Source of the DNA: Archangiaceae bacterium
GTDB lineage: Bacteria; Myxococcota; Myxococcia; Myxococcales; Myxococcaceae
Direction of reading: 5' to 3'
Assembly: GCA_016714225.1 (NCBI GenBank)
Contig: JADJNS010000028.1
Span: forward strand, 45,300-109,299
DNA: 64,000 nucleotides
A model generated the notes under the pieces. The model had not been told where the DNA came from. It did no database searches and saw nothing but the letters and a program-made list of their open reading frames with translations. This document shows, in pieces, positions 56,592-64,000 of the stretch. Within the stretch, counting starts at the first letter, position 1; every line of letters starts with the position of its first letter. A program made the position numbers and the translations under genes.

Positions 56592-58117
56592 GACTCGTCC
56601 TCCGTCGGTGGCTCGCCGGGGTTCAGCGTCCTTCTCGGGCGCGGCTCGTCGTACGCCGCGAGATTCGGCTCAGAGAGGTGGATGCCGTCGAGCTCGTCGT
56701 TGCCGAGCTTGAGCGGCGCGGGTCCAGGGACGAGGCCCTTCTTGTGGCGAAGCCGGTACTCGACGTACTCGGCACCCACGTGACCGGTGGCCATCACCTC
56801 GGCCATTGCCTCGCGGGTCGGCCCCTCGGCCCAGAGCTCGCTCAAGAGGACGAGGCGCTCGACTTCCTTGCGCAGCGATCGGCCGTTCGCCGCCAGAATC
56901 TTGAAGTACTCGGCCGCGACGTCGCCGAGGCCCTGCAGCTCTGCGGGCAGCGCGGCCGCCGCCCCGCGCGGCTTCGTCTCGAGCAGGCCCTCTTCGTGCG
57001 AGTCGTCCTTCACCGTCTGGCCGACGTCCCAAGAGCGGTTGTGCACCGCGACGCGCTTGTGCTCGAGGTACACCGACACCTCGGTGTCGGTGCCGCGCAC
57101 CAGCACCGTCTGGCTGTGCAGCCGCCATGGGACGGTGTACTCGTTGCTGTCGAAGTCGACGCGAAACGTCTTCGACACCGTCGTGCTGAACAAGTCGTCG
57201 GTGTCGAAGGGCTGCCAGACGACGGGCGTCAGCTTCTTCCGCTCGTCGTGCTTGAAGACGAGCGCGGGCACCTTCCCCGTCTCGTCGTGCACGCGGTTGT
57301 TCGCGACGTCGTCGCGCCACTTCGCCGCCTGGGCGTTCAAGTCGAACAGGTCGACCGGCCGCCGCCCAGGCCAGAAGCGCGTGCGCACGAAGCCGATGGG
57401 CCGCTCGACGTACGGCTTCTCGTTCGGTCGCCGGGGCGTGCAGGCCTGCACCGCGAAGCCGCGCACCGTCGCGTACTGCAGGAAGCGCGGGTTGAGCACC
57501 ACCGTCTGCTGCGTGCGCTCTTTCACCACGGTGCCCATGTTGTCGAAGACGTCGACGAGCGTCCGTCCGCCGAAGAAACGCAGCGCCGCGTCCATGCACC
57601 GCAGGAAGGCGCCCATCTTCTGACTCAGCGTGAAGACGATGAAGAGGTAGCGCGAGTACGCGAGTGCGGCGACGAAGGCGCTCACCCGTCGAGGGCAGCC
57701 CGGAAGCGCGTACCCGAAGTCCGCCCAGTCCACCTGCAGCATTCGCCCCGGCCCGTAGCTGCGCGTCAGGAATGCCTCGCGCGCCGGCCGAGGCCGCAAC
57801 TGCCGCAGCCGGTCTCGCAGCACGCTGATGCCGCCCTGGTACCCGCGCTCGCGCAGTCGGTCGAGCACCGCGGGCGCGCGAATGTCGGCGCAGTCGGCGA
57901 CGGCCTTGCGGATGTCGCCGTCGTAGGGCGCGAGAATGCTGGTGCGCGCGGGCGCGGGCTTGGGCCGGCGCGTGCCGCTCGCTACGCCGAGCAACTTGCG
58001 CACCGTTTTGCGGTGCAGCTTCAGCCTCCGCGCGATGGCCCGAATGCTCGCGCCCTCGGTCAATCGCAGCCTGAGCACGTCGGCCATCGTCGTGGCCTGC
58101 TCGTCACCTGCCGTCAC
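56588..58117 (-). CDS. istA: IS21-family transposase IstA
   Basis: The 509-residue DDE transposase has an N-terminal helix-turn-helix (LRLTEGASIRAIARRLKLHRKTVRK, residues about 16-41), then the RNase H-fold core with Asp130 (LQVDWADFG), Asp192 (DVFDNMG) and Glu238 (YVERPIGFVR), and a C-terminal beta domain. GTG 58117 has a GGGAGA nine bases upstream and overlaps the stop of the Zn-ribbon gene. The open frame upstream of it belongs to another frame. Confidence 0.95.
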   Translation of the reverse strand: MTAGDEQATTMADVLRLRLTEGASIRAIARRLKLHRKTVRKLLGVASGTRRPKPAPARTSILAPYDGDIRKAVADCADIRAPAVLDRLRERGYQGGISVLRDRLRQLRPRPAREAFLTRSYGPGRMLQVDWADFGYALPGCPRRVSAFVAALAYSRYLFIVFTLSQKMGAFLRCMDAALRFFGGRTLVDVFDNMGTVVKERTQQTVVLNPRFLQYATVRGFAVQACTPRRPNEKPYVERPIGFVRTRFWPGRRPVDLFDLNAQAAKWRDDVANNRVHDETGKVPALVFKHDERKKLTPVVWQPFDTDDLFSTTVSKTFRVDFDSNEYTVPWRLHSQTVLVRGTDTEVSVYLEHKRVAVHNRSWDVGQTVKDDSHEEGLLETKPRGAAAALPAELQGLGDVAAEYFKILAANGRSLRKEVERLVLLSELWAEGPTREAMAEVMATGHVGAEYVEYRLRHKKGLVPGPAPLKLGNDELDGIHLSEPNLAAYDEPRPRRTLNPGEPPTEDES

Positions 58118-58632
58118 GATGTCTCCCGCCGGCGTCTGCGCCGCCACGTATCGAGCTCGAGCGCCTCGACCACCTCGCCCTCCCGTCCGCAGCACGGGCA
58201 CGCCACTGACGCGCCCAGCATCTGCTCGCCAGTCGCCTTGAGCCCCGGCCAGGCCACCAACACCCACTCGAGCTCGTATCGCGCATTCCGTTTCTCCTCG
58301 GCCTTGGCCACGTAGGACGCCGTCGTCGCGCGCGTGAGTACCTGTCCGCGCTCGCCCTCGCAGCGGCGATCCCCCACGCCGCGCAAGCGTTCCCGGCGTT
58401 CTTCTTCCTCGTCGCGGTGCTGTTCTTGCCCGCACGGCGAGGCGCGGTACTTCCTTCGCGCCCGTCGCTCGCGCTCACGCCGGGCGATGGGCGAGCACGC
58501 CGGGCAGTACCGACGGCCCGGCTCGCGGCTACGGCAGTGCAGGAACGCGCGCTGGCAGCTCGCGCGCGCGCACTGCTTCAAGAAGAGCTCGGCCTTCGTC
58601 ACCCGCGCGTCGAGCGGACGAAGGCTCGACAC
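58114..58632 (-). CDS. IS21 passenger gene 1 (Cys-rich, Zn-ribbon-like protein)
   Basis: The 172-residue basic protein, from GTG 58632, has cysteine clusters CARASC.., HCRSREPGRRYCPAC and CPCCGREG that could bind zinc, separated by a very basic helix (ARRERERRARRKYRAS) and an acidic/basic stretch. It ends in a GTGA overlap with istA, so it is the first gene of the IS operon. Small Cys-rich genes ahead of istA occur in other IS21 relatives, but I do not know a function; DNA binding or control of IstA is likely. Confidence 0.7.
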   Translation of the reverse strand: MSSLRPLDARVTKAELFLKQCARASCQRAFLHCRSREPGRRYCPACSPIARRERERRARRKYRASPCGQEQHRDEEEERRERLRGVGDRRCEGERGQVLTRATTASYVAKAEEKRNARYELEWVLVAWPGLKATGEQMLGASVACPCCGREGEVVEALELDTWRRRRRRETS

Positions 58633-58873
58633 CGTTGGTGGCTCGGGTGAACATCATCCCGAGACACAGCGGCGTCACCCGCTGGGCGGCTCGGGCCCTA
58701 TACCCGCGCCGCCCGTCTCGTCTGCTCTTCCGACGAGCATCAGGTCGCTCGGCGGGCCGCGCGACTTTTCCACAGAATTCACAAGCGCCGCGGCCCCTCC
58801 CCGCACCCCACCCCGGCGACGACGACTACGACAAGAAGGTGGACGCGATCGTCAACACGACGCGACCGTCACG

Positions 58874-58921
58874 CGAGTGGGGCCCTGGTACCCGGTGATT
58901 CCGGTGAAAGTGGGGCCCACC
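58874..58921 (-). repeat. Right terminal inverted repeat of the IS21 element
   Basis: Exact reverse complement of 55229-55276. It lies about 240 bp upstream of the first IS gene, leaving room for the IS promoter. Confidence 0.92.
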
Positions 58922-61900
58922 TCGACCGGTTGAAGGCGTCATACTGGTAGATGTAGGTCTGGGTGTAGAGAGGTGTTGTCGCGGAGCGTGACGGAGGCGT
59001 AGGTGCCGCGAGCTCGAGAAGAGAAGACCATCTGGCTACCGACTTCGGCGTTGGACTTGTTCATTGCGGCGATGGAGTAAATTTCACCGCGGGTCGCCAG
59101 CATCGTAAGCGTGTGAGAGGCCGTCGACATTCTCTCGGTCGATGAGGTCCGGACGATGCGTCAGGGCGGAGTAGGCGAGGGCGCCATGGACGCCAGCGTC
59201 GTCAGTGAGGATGTCGACCTTGTTCCACGAGGTCGTAGACGAAGGATTGTGACATCGGACCGCCAGTGAGGCGTGGTCGGGGACGTGCGCTGCAGTGAGA
59301 CGCAGCGTTCCGTCGTAGTCGTAAGTTTGAGTGATGGGGAGGTCATCATCCAGGTAGCAGCGGTCGGTTCGGACGACTTGGTCTGCCTTCCATGTGTAGT
59401 GCTCTTTGAAAATTTCCGAGCCACTGCGAGGGACGAAGTGCTTCCGTATGAGACGCGCAAACTGCGGAGGCGTGCCGTCTTGTCGTAGGAGCTGCTGACG
59501 GAGGGCGCGGTGTCAGGACATTCGTTGCCACTGCTTGGGGCCGCGGAGCTGTCGCCGCCCAGCATGTACTCGACGCGGGACTCGTTGCTGCTTGCGAAGT
59601 GCTTAATGCGGTAGCCGCGCAAGCCGCCGTAGGGCTCCCAGGCAACTTGGTCGATGAGGCCGACCTGGAGCCAGCTGCCGACCCAGAAAGTGGCATCGAT
59701 GCTCGCGACGCGGTCGACAAGCGCGCCCGTGCCATAGGTGTAGATGGTGGTGCGGCCGTACGGGTGAGTTACCGAGGCGAGGTTTCCGTTGTCAGTGTAG
59801 GTGTAGAGGGTGTTGAGACTCGGAGTCGGGCAGTCGGTGTCGCCGATGGGCACGCGCATTTCGGCGATGACGTGGCCTTCGTCGTCATAGGAGTACCAAG
59901 TCGTCCAGTGCGCGTCGGTCCGGTTGAGGATTCGACCCATCGTGTTGGTGATGGAGGGACAGCTGCCCGGCGTGCTGCCAGGTGAATCGTAGGACAGGGT
60001 GAAGGCCTCGAGTGGACTGCTGGTGACGCTCAGCAGTCGACCCAGGTTGTCGTAGGTGAAGGCGTTGGTGGTGCCGTCGGAGAAAGACTCGGCGGTGACG
60101 TTGCCGAGCTCGTCGTACTGGTACCTGACGTAGCCTTTGTCCGTCTTCGAGCCATTGTCGGAGTTTGCGAGGCGAGCCTCGACGACGTTCCCGAAGTCGT
60201 CGGTGACGTAGTCGTTCGGGGCCGCGCTGCAGGTGGAGAGGCCGCCATCGAGGTTGCAGATGGTGCCCGCATCGGTGAGGCAGCCCATCGAGACTCGATT
60301 GATGTTCCCGTGGCCGTCGTAGTCGAGGCACGTCCGGAGCCCAGGAGCGGACGACGCGTTCGGGTATTGGTCGACTTCCGCGAGCCGATTGGCCCGGTCA
60401 TAGCGAAGCCACGTGCAGAGGTACGAAGGCGTGCCGCTCGTTGAGCAAAAAGAGGGCTCCGTTGTAAGCGAGGCCGATGGCGGTACTGTTGCCGGCGCCG
60501 TCAAAGGCTTTCGGCTCGATGAAGGAGCCGCTTCCTTCTCCGACTTGATGGAAGGTAGGGCGTTGCTCGGCGTCCAAGTCAAAGGACTGCTGAGAGCGAA
60601 GCTCTTCGCCGCCGTTGTTCGTGTAAGTCGAGCGCGTGCGCAGGGCCCCATTGGGCCAGTATGTGAAACGGGTTCTCTCGCTCCACGTCGAGGCGGACTC
60701 TTTCGTCATCGACAGCAGTTTCTCGGACCAGTCACCGGTGCAAGTGGAGCCTTGGTGGTAGCAGTAGGTCGAAGTTGCCTCGGGGAATTGAAGGGCGGTG
60801 AGGCGGCCGTTCTCCCAGGTGTACTGCCACACGTGCGTGCCGATGGTGCGGCTGGCGATTCTGCGGTCGCTGCCATAGTCGAAGACGGTTTCGACGCCGT
60901 TAGAGTCGGTGACGGAGCGTGGATCTCCCTGGTCCGTGTACTTGTCGTAGGTCGTAACCAAAGGCGTCGAGGTACAGGTGGCAGGATAGCGATTCACGTG
61001 CTGGAGACGGCCGGCGTTGTTGTTTCCGAGCGTGGCCGAGTAGTAGTCGAATTCAGTGATGCCGCCGACGCCGGAGGGGCAGGCGGTGGCGCTGGTGCTG
61101 GAGACTTCGCAGGGGCCAGCGATGGACACAACACGGTCGAAGGGGTCTGTTTCGCTGCCGCAGGCACGAGTGGTGCTGTAGAAAGTCGCAATCGTCTTCT
61201 GTTGAATTGTTCCAGAAAGGTCTTTTGTGTAGCCGTGTCGGTAGACGGCGCTGAGACGCGTCGTCCCGAGACATACTTCGAGAGCGTTTCGCTCTCGAGC
61301 CCGATTGGATGACGGAGTTCGCCGCAAAGCGATTGATGCGTTGGACAGAGAAGTCGGAGCTGTAGCTGTACGACGCCGTGTTGGCTTCGAGAGGGTCCGT
61401 TCCGTTGACTCCGCCGGTGATGCCGCGCGCGAAACCGCGTCGCTCAGGGACACAGGTCCCCGTGGTGCTGTTGCAAGAGCCACCGAGAGAAAAGAAGCCG
61501 GCGTCAGGCGGAGTGAATGACATCGAGTCACGAAACCAGTTGCCCAGCTTGTTGCGGTACCCAGTCCCGACAATCTGATTTGAGCAAAAGGCTCCACCGA
61601 TGTTTCCGGACTGCTGGTAGGCATAGAATTCCTCACCGGCACTGCAGCTTTCCGGCGAAGAGCTGCACGAGTCTTCTCGCCGCATGACTGGCTCGACGTC
61701 GAAGGAGCCGCCGGCAGTCGCGTGGGTGAAAGTCCTTACGAAGCCAGGCAAGCCGCCATCGCCGGCCCCATTGGAGCCGTTGGTGTACGTGAAGCTTCGG
61801 GTGAATGCCTTGATGTCTGGACGGCAACAAGTGTTTGCCGGGCACCAGCTCGTCGATGAGCCCAAAGTTGCGCTGCTTACCGAAAACTCTGCGAGCGGGG

Positions 61901-62523
61901 ACCGAAGTCAGCCGACGCTTGGTCGCTTCCATTGATGGGGTTGAATGAGACGTAGGCGCCAGAGCGCAGCCGCCCGGAAGCCGCCGTCATAGTTGAATGA
62001 CTCCGGGTTGTGTCCGCCCGTCACCGACTCGATGAGGCCTGCTCGGTTGCCGGTATAGGCGTAGCTGACCGCCTCGCCGAGGCCCGCGTCCGGCTGCACC
62101 ACCGACGCGGCGGTGATGACGCATTCGCCTCCGGTTCCCGTATAGGCCGTCTTTTCGCCCCAACTGAGGCGCACGCCCGACCCGCTCGAAGAGCGAATTT
62201 CGTGAAGGTATGGGACGCCAGTGGCGGTGCCAGGGAGACCCTCCGGGCATGGACCTGCGTCGGCAAGAAGGGGAGTGGAGTAGTCGAGGTCGACTGTATT
62301 GCGGCCTTCGCGGTCCTCAACGTGAGTCAGAAACCACAGCGTGTGTGTCGCGAGGCCAGCATCCGCAACGTAGCGACTGAGGTAGTGGAATCGCTCGCCA
62401 GTGTCGGCGATGAAGATGAAGCCCGCGTGCCCGACGTCAATTACATCGACCCATCGACGACAATTACACTTCCCCATCGGTTGACCTGCTGATCCATCAG
62501 TCGTCGTAGTCACTCGATACTGC
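58922..62523 (-). pseudogene. YD-repeat (Rhs-like) protein gene, multiply frameshifted and truncated at both ends by IS elements
   Basis: Translated pieces in different frames add up to one large YD-repeat protein: an N-terminal side piece (61908-62513), then 61300-61865, 60470-61300, 59350-60470 and 58922-59130. Recurrent motifs are YDELGNVTAESFSDGTTNAF, YTYTDNGNLASVTHPYG, FDYGSDRRIASRT and YDRANRLAEVDQYP. The gene's 5' end lies beyond the second IS21 element and its 3' end is cut at YDAFNR by the first. At least four breaks lie between. Such proteins build toxin-delivering shells or surface repeats; here the gene cannot give a full product. Confidence 0.8.
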
Positions 62524-63397
62524 TGTGCTGATCGCTGTCCTCCTGTTCGTTTCGGACCTGAGCTGTTGAGGGGGTCCGGGGGAGATGGAAAAGCTGTGGG
62601 AAGGCTGTGGGCTCACGCCTCGGCCTCGGACTTCCGTTCTTCTTATCGGCCTCTTCGCGCTGCGCCGCCGCCTCGCCGCGCACCGACGGGCCGCTCATCT
62701 CGAGGATGATCGAGTGATGCACGACGCGGTCGATGGCCGCGGCCGTCGTCATCTCGTCTTTGAAAATGCGGTCCCACTGGGAGAAGACGAGGTTGCTGGT
62801 GATGACGACGCTGCGGCGCTCGTAGCGTTCGGCCAGGAAGGTGAAGAGCACTTCCATCTCGTCCCGGTCCTGCTGGATGTAGCCAATGTCGTCGAGAATG
62901 ACGGCGTCGAAGGCATCGAGAGCCTTCAGCTCGTTCTCGAGTCGCAGGGCCTTCTTTGCCGCGAGCAGCCGCTGGACGAGCATCACTGCCGTCGTGAAGT
63001 AGACAGCGTGCCCGCGCTTCACGAGCTCATGTCCGATGGCACACGCGAGGTGCGTCTTCCCGCGCCCGGGCAGACCGAAAGCGAGCAGGTTCTCTGCGCG
63101 CTCGACGAAGTCGCCTTCGCAGAGGGCCGGCAATTGTCGGCGGACCTTGGGGGGCAGCTTCTCGAGCTTCAGGGTCGCGAGCGTCTTCTCTGAGGGCAGA
63201 GCCGAGGCCTTGCGCAGGCGCTCGATGCGGCGGGCTCTGCGTTCTGAGAGCTCGAGTTCGACGAGCGTGCGCAGGAAGGCCGGGTGCGTGACGCCCTGTT
63301 TCTCAGCCTTGCGTGCCTCGTCCTCGTAGTGCGCAGCGAAGCCCGGCAGCTTCAGCTGTCGCAGCAGCATTGGCAGCGTGTGCGTCTCAGCACTCAT
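62510..63397 (-). CDS. istB: IstB-type helper ATPase, second element
   Basis: The 295-residue protein starts at ATG 63397 and has Walker A GLPGRGKT (108-115), Walker B AVILDDIGY and the segment FLAERYERRSVVITSN typical of IstB. Compared with IstB of the first element it has a 40-residue Ser/Pro/Arg tail that runs into the IS end (62510), which suggests the normal stop has been lost or is not selected against. The frame overlaps the frame-corrected istA end (ATGA). Confidence 0.88.
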   Translation of the reverse strand: MSAETHTLPMLLRQLKLPGFAAHYEDEARKAEKQGVTHPAFLRTLVELELSERRARRIERLRKASALPSEKTLATLKLEKLPPKVRRQLPALCEGDFVERAENLLAFGLPGRGKTHLACAIGHELVKRGHAVYFTTAVMLVQRLLAAKKALRLENELKALDAFDAVILDDIGYIQQDRDEMEVLFTFLAERYERRSVVITSNLVFSQWDRIFKDEMTTAAAIDRVVHHSIILEMSGPSVRGEAAAQREEADKKNGSPRPRREPTAFPQLFHLPRTPSTAQVRNEQEDSDQHSSIE

Positions 63398-64000
63398 GAC
63401 GCCACCTCGCCGAGCAGCCCGTCGTACGCATGCAGGTCGACCATCGGCGCTTCCGAGTTGCGGCACGGTGGTGCTCCGAGGGCATCACCGCGGCTTTCAC
63501 CTGGTCGGCGCCGGTGAGCTCGCCGCCGGCGAGCAATCGGCTGAGCACCGCTTCCACCTCGCATTCCATCGTCGACGCAGCGAGATGCAGGATGCGCAGG
63601 TACTCCAAATCCGTCTTGCGACCCGTGTGGTGCTGCGTGAGGGCGTCGTACGCCTTGCGGAAGACCAGGCTCGGGAAGAGTTCTTCTCGGTAGCGGTACT
63701 GAGCAAACGCACCGGGCTTCTGCACCAGGCTCCAGATGATGTGCCTGTAGTTGATGCTGTGGCCGTTGCGGCCCTGCAGCCGAGGCACCGTCAGCTGAAG
63801 TGTTCCGCCGTAGTGCACCTCGAGCCGTTCATCATGGATGTGCACGCGCACGTACTCGCCAATGAGCCGCGACGGGACCGAGTAGGCGTTGTTCTTCACT
63901 CGGATTGTGCTCCACGACGTCACGAGTGCGTCTTCTTCGGTGTACTCCTTGAGTCGCTCGACGACGAGCGGTCGCATGGCCGCCAGCTCTTCGAGCACTC
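62524..64000. mobile_element. Second IS21-family element, left end and partial
   Basis: It contains istB and the end of istA on the minus strand and continues beyond the window. The left end probably lies near TGTGCTGATCGCTG at 62524, where the YD-repeat sequence stops; the exact border cannot be proved without the right end. Its genes are different from those of the first element, so the two are not copies of each other. Confidence 0.75.
63387..64000 (-). CDS. istA: IstA C-terminal part, second element (partial, frameshifted)
   Basis: The open frame enters from the right edge of the window and reads as the C-terminal third of an IS21 transposase (YSVPSRLIGEYVRVHIHDERLEV, then RKTDLEYLRILHLAA). 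About 30 codons before the end the frame goes wrong. One base away the expected tail (EAPMVDLHAYDGLLGEVAS) ends at 63394 with an ATGA overlap with istB. The break lies near 63470-63485. The catalytic residues are outside the window. Confidence 0.85.
   Translation of the reverse strand, partial: VLEELAAMRPLVVERLKEYTEEDALVTSWSTIRVKNNAYSVPSRLIGEYVRVHIHDERLEVHYGGTLQLTVPRLQGRNGHSINYRHIIWSLVQKPGAFAQYRYREELFPSLVFRKAYDALTQHHTGRKTDLEYLRILHLAASTMECEVEAVLSRLLAGGELTGADQVKAAVMPSEHHRAATRKRRWSTCMRTTGCSARWRHEC

Larger units (their letters stand above)
55229..58921. mobile_element. IS21-family insertion sequence with two additional genes
   Basis: The 3.7-kb element is bounded by 48-bp perfect inverted repeats (55229-55276 and 58874-58921). 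It carries, on the minus strand, a Zn-ribbon-like gene, istA, istB and a small gene, each joined to the next by 1-4 base overlaps. All four frames are open, in contrast with the decayed genes on both sides. I see no target-site duplication, so the flanks have probably been rearranged since insertion. Confidence 0.9.

Noticed and set aside
58633..58873. Short plus-strand frame (DDDYDKKVDAIVN..) inside the IS
   Set aside because: It lies in the leader of the minus-strand IS operon, is short and runs into the inverted repeat.
55215..58935. Target-site duplication of the first IS21 element
   Set aside because: The bases next to the two inverted repeats (CCGGAGAG on the left, TCGACCGG on the right) do not match as a direct repeat.

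Overview
The window is GC-rich DNA that reads as a member of the Myxococcota (myxobacteria). The signs are an ElbD-type ether-lipid enzyme, a thrombospondin type 3 (TSP3) repeat lipoprotein carrying a MYXO-CTERM-like motif, a membrane-anchored Ser/Thr kinase, several hybrid histidine kinases and receiver proteins, and many Cys-, Gly- or repeat-rich lipoproteins. No rRNA, tRNA or CRISPR array was found.

Layout. 0-7 kb: tail of a Lys/Pro/Ala-rich protein, a collagen-like secreted protein, then an ether-lipid locus made of a multidomain reductase-ligase-ACP-acyltransferase (split by a one-base frameshift) and a translationally coupled NAD-dependent epimerase-like protein. 6.9-8 kb: an orphan cytosolic protein. 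8-15.9 kb (minus strand): a probable operon encoding an HTH-receiver protein, a thiamine-diphosphate enzyme of the acetolactate-synthase family, a KAS III-like ketosynthase, a 1018-residue hybrid kinase and a receiver-kinase. This is the best candidate here for an uncharacterised small-molecule signalling system. 16-27 kb: receivers, a Cys-rich repeat lipoprotein, an M1-type peptidase (frameshifted), FtsY and a large hybrid kinase (frameshifted). 27-32 kb: envelope proteins, an ATPase and a Ser/Thr kinase. 32-37.7 kb: a DUF4332-like helix-hairpin-helix protein, a 1082-residue PilZ-like/coiled-coil protein, a small lipoprotein and an endonuclease/exonuclease/phosphatase-fold protein. 38-44.5 kb: a 2184-residue TSP3 lipoprotein fused through an internal MYXO-CTERM-like segment to a beta-barrel-like domain. 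44.8-50.8 kb: an envelope protein, ECF sigma factor and membrane regulator, followed by two lipoprotein genes that share an upstream 35-bp box. 51-53.7 kb: a copper-type multicopper oxidase and a decayed TolC-like gene. 54-64 kb: an accessory, decaying region with a phage-like gene remnant, an intact four-gene IS21-family element with 48-bp inverted repeats, a multiply frameshifted YD-repeat (Rhs-like) gene and part of a second IS21 element.

Reading-frame breaks are unevenly spread. A few single-base breaks, mostly in short homopolymers, occur before 30 kb. I saw none between 30 and 52 kb. More than ten fall between 52 and 63.5 kb, outside the intact IS. The first set could be sequencing errors; the second looks at least partly like real gene decay around mobile elements.
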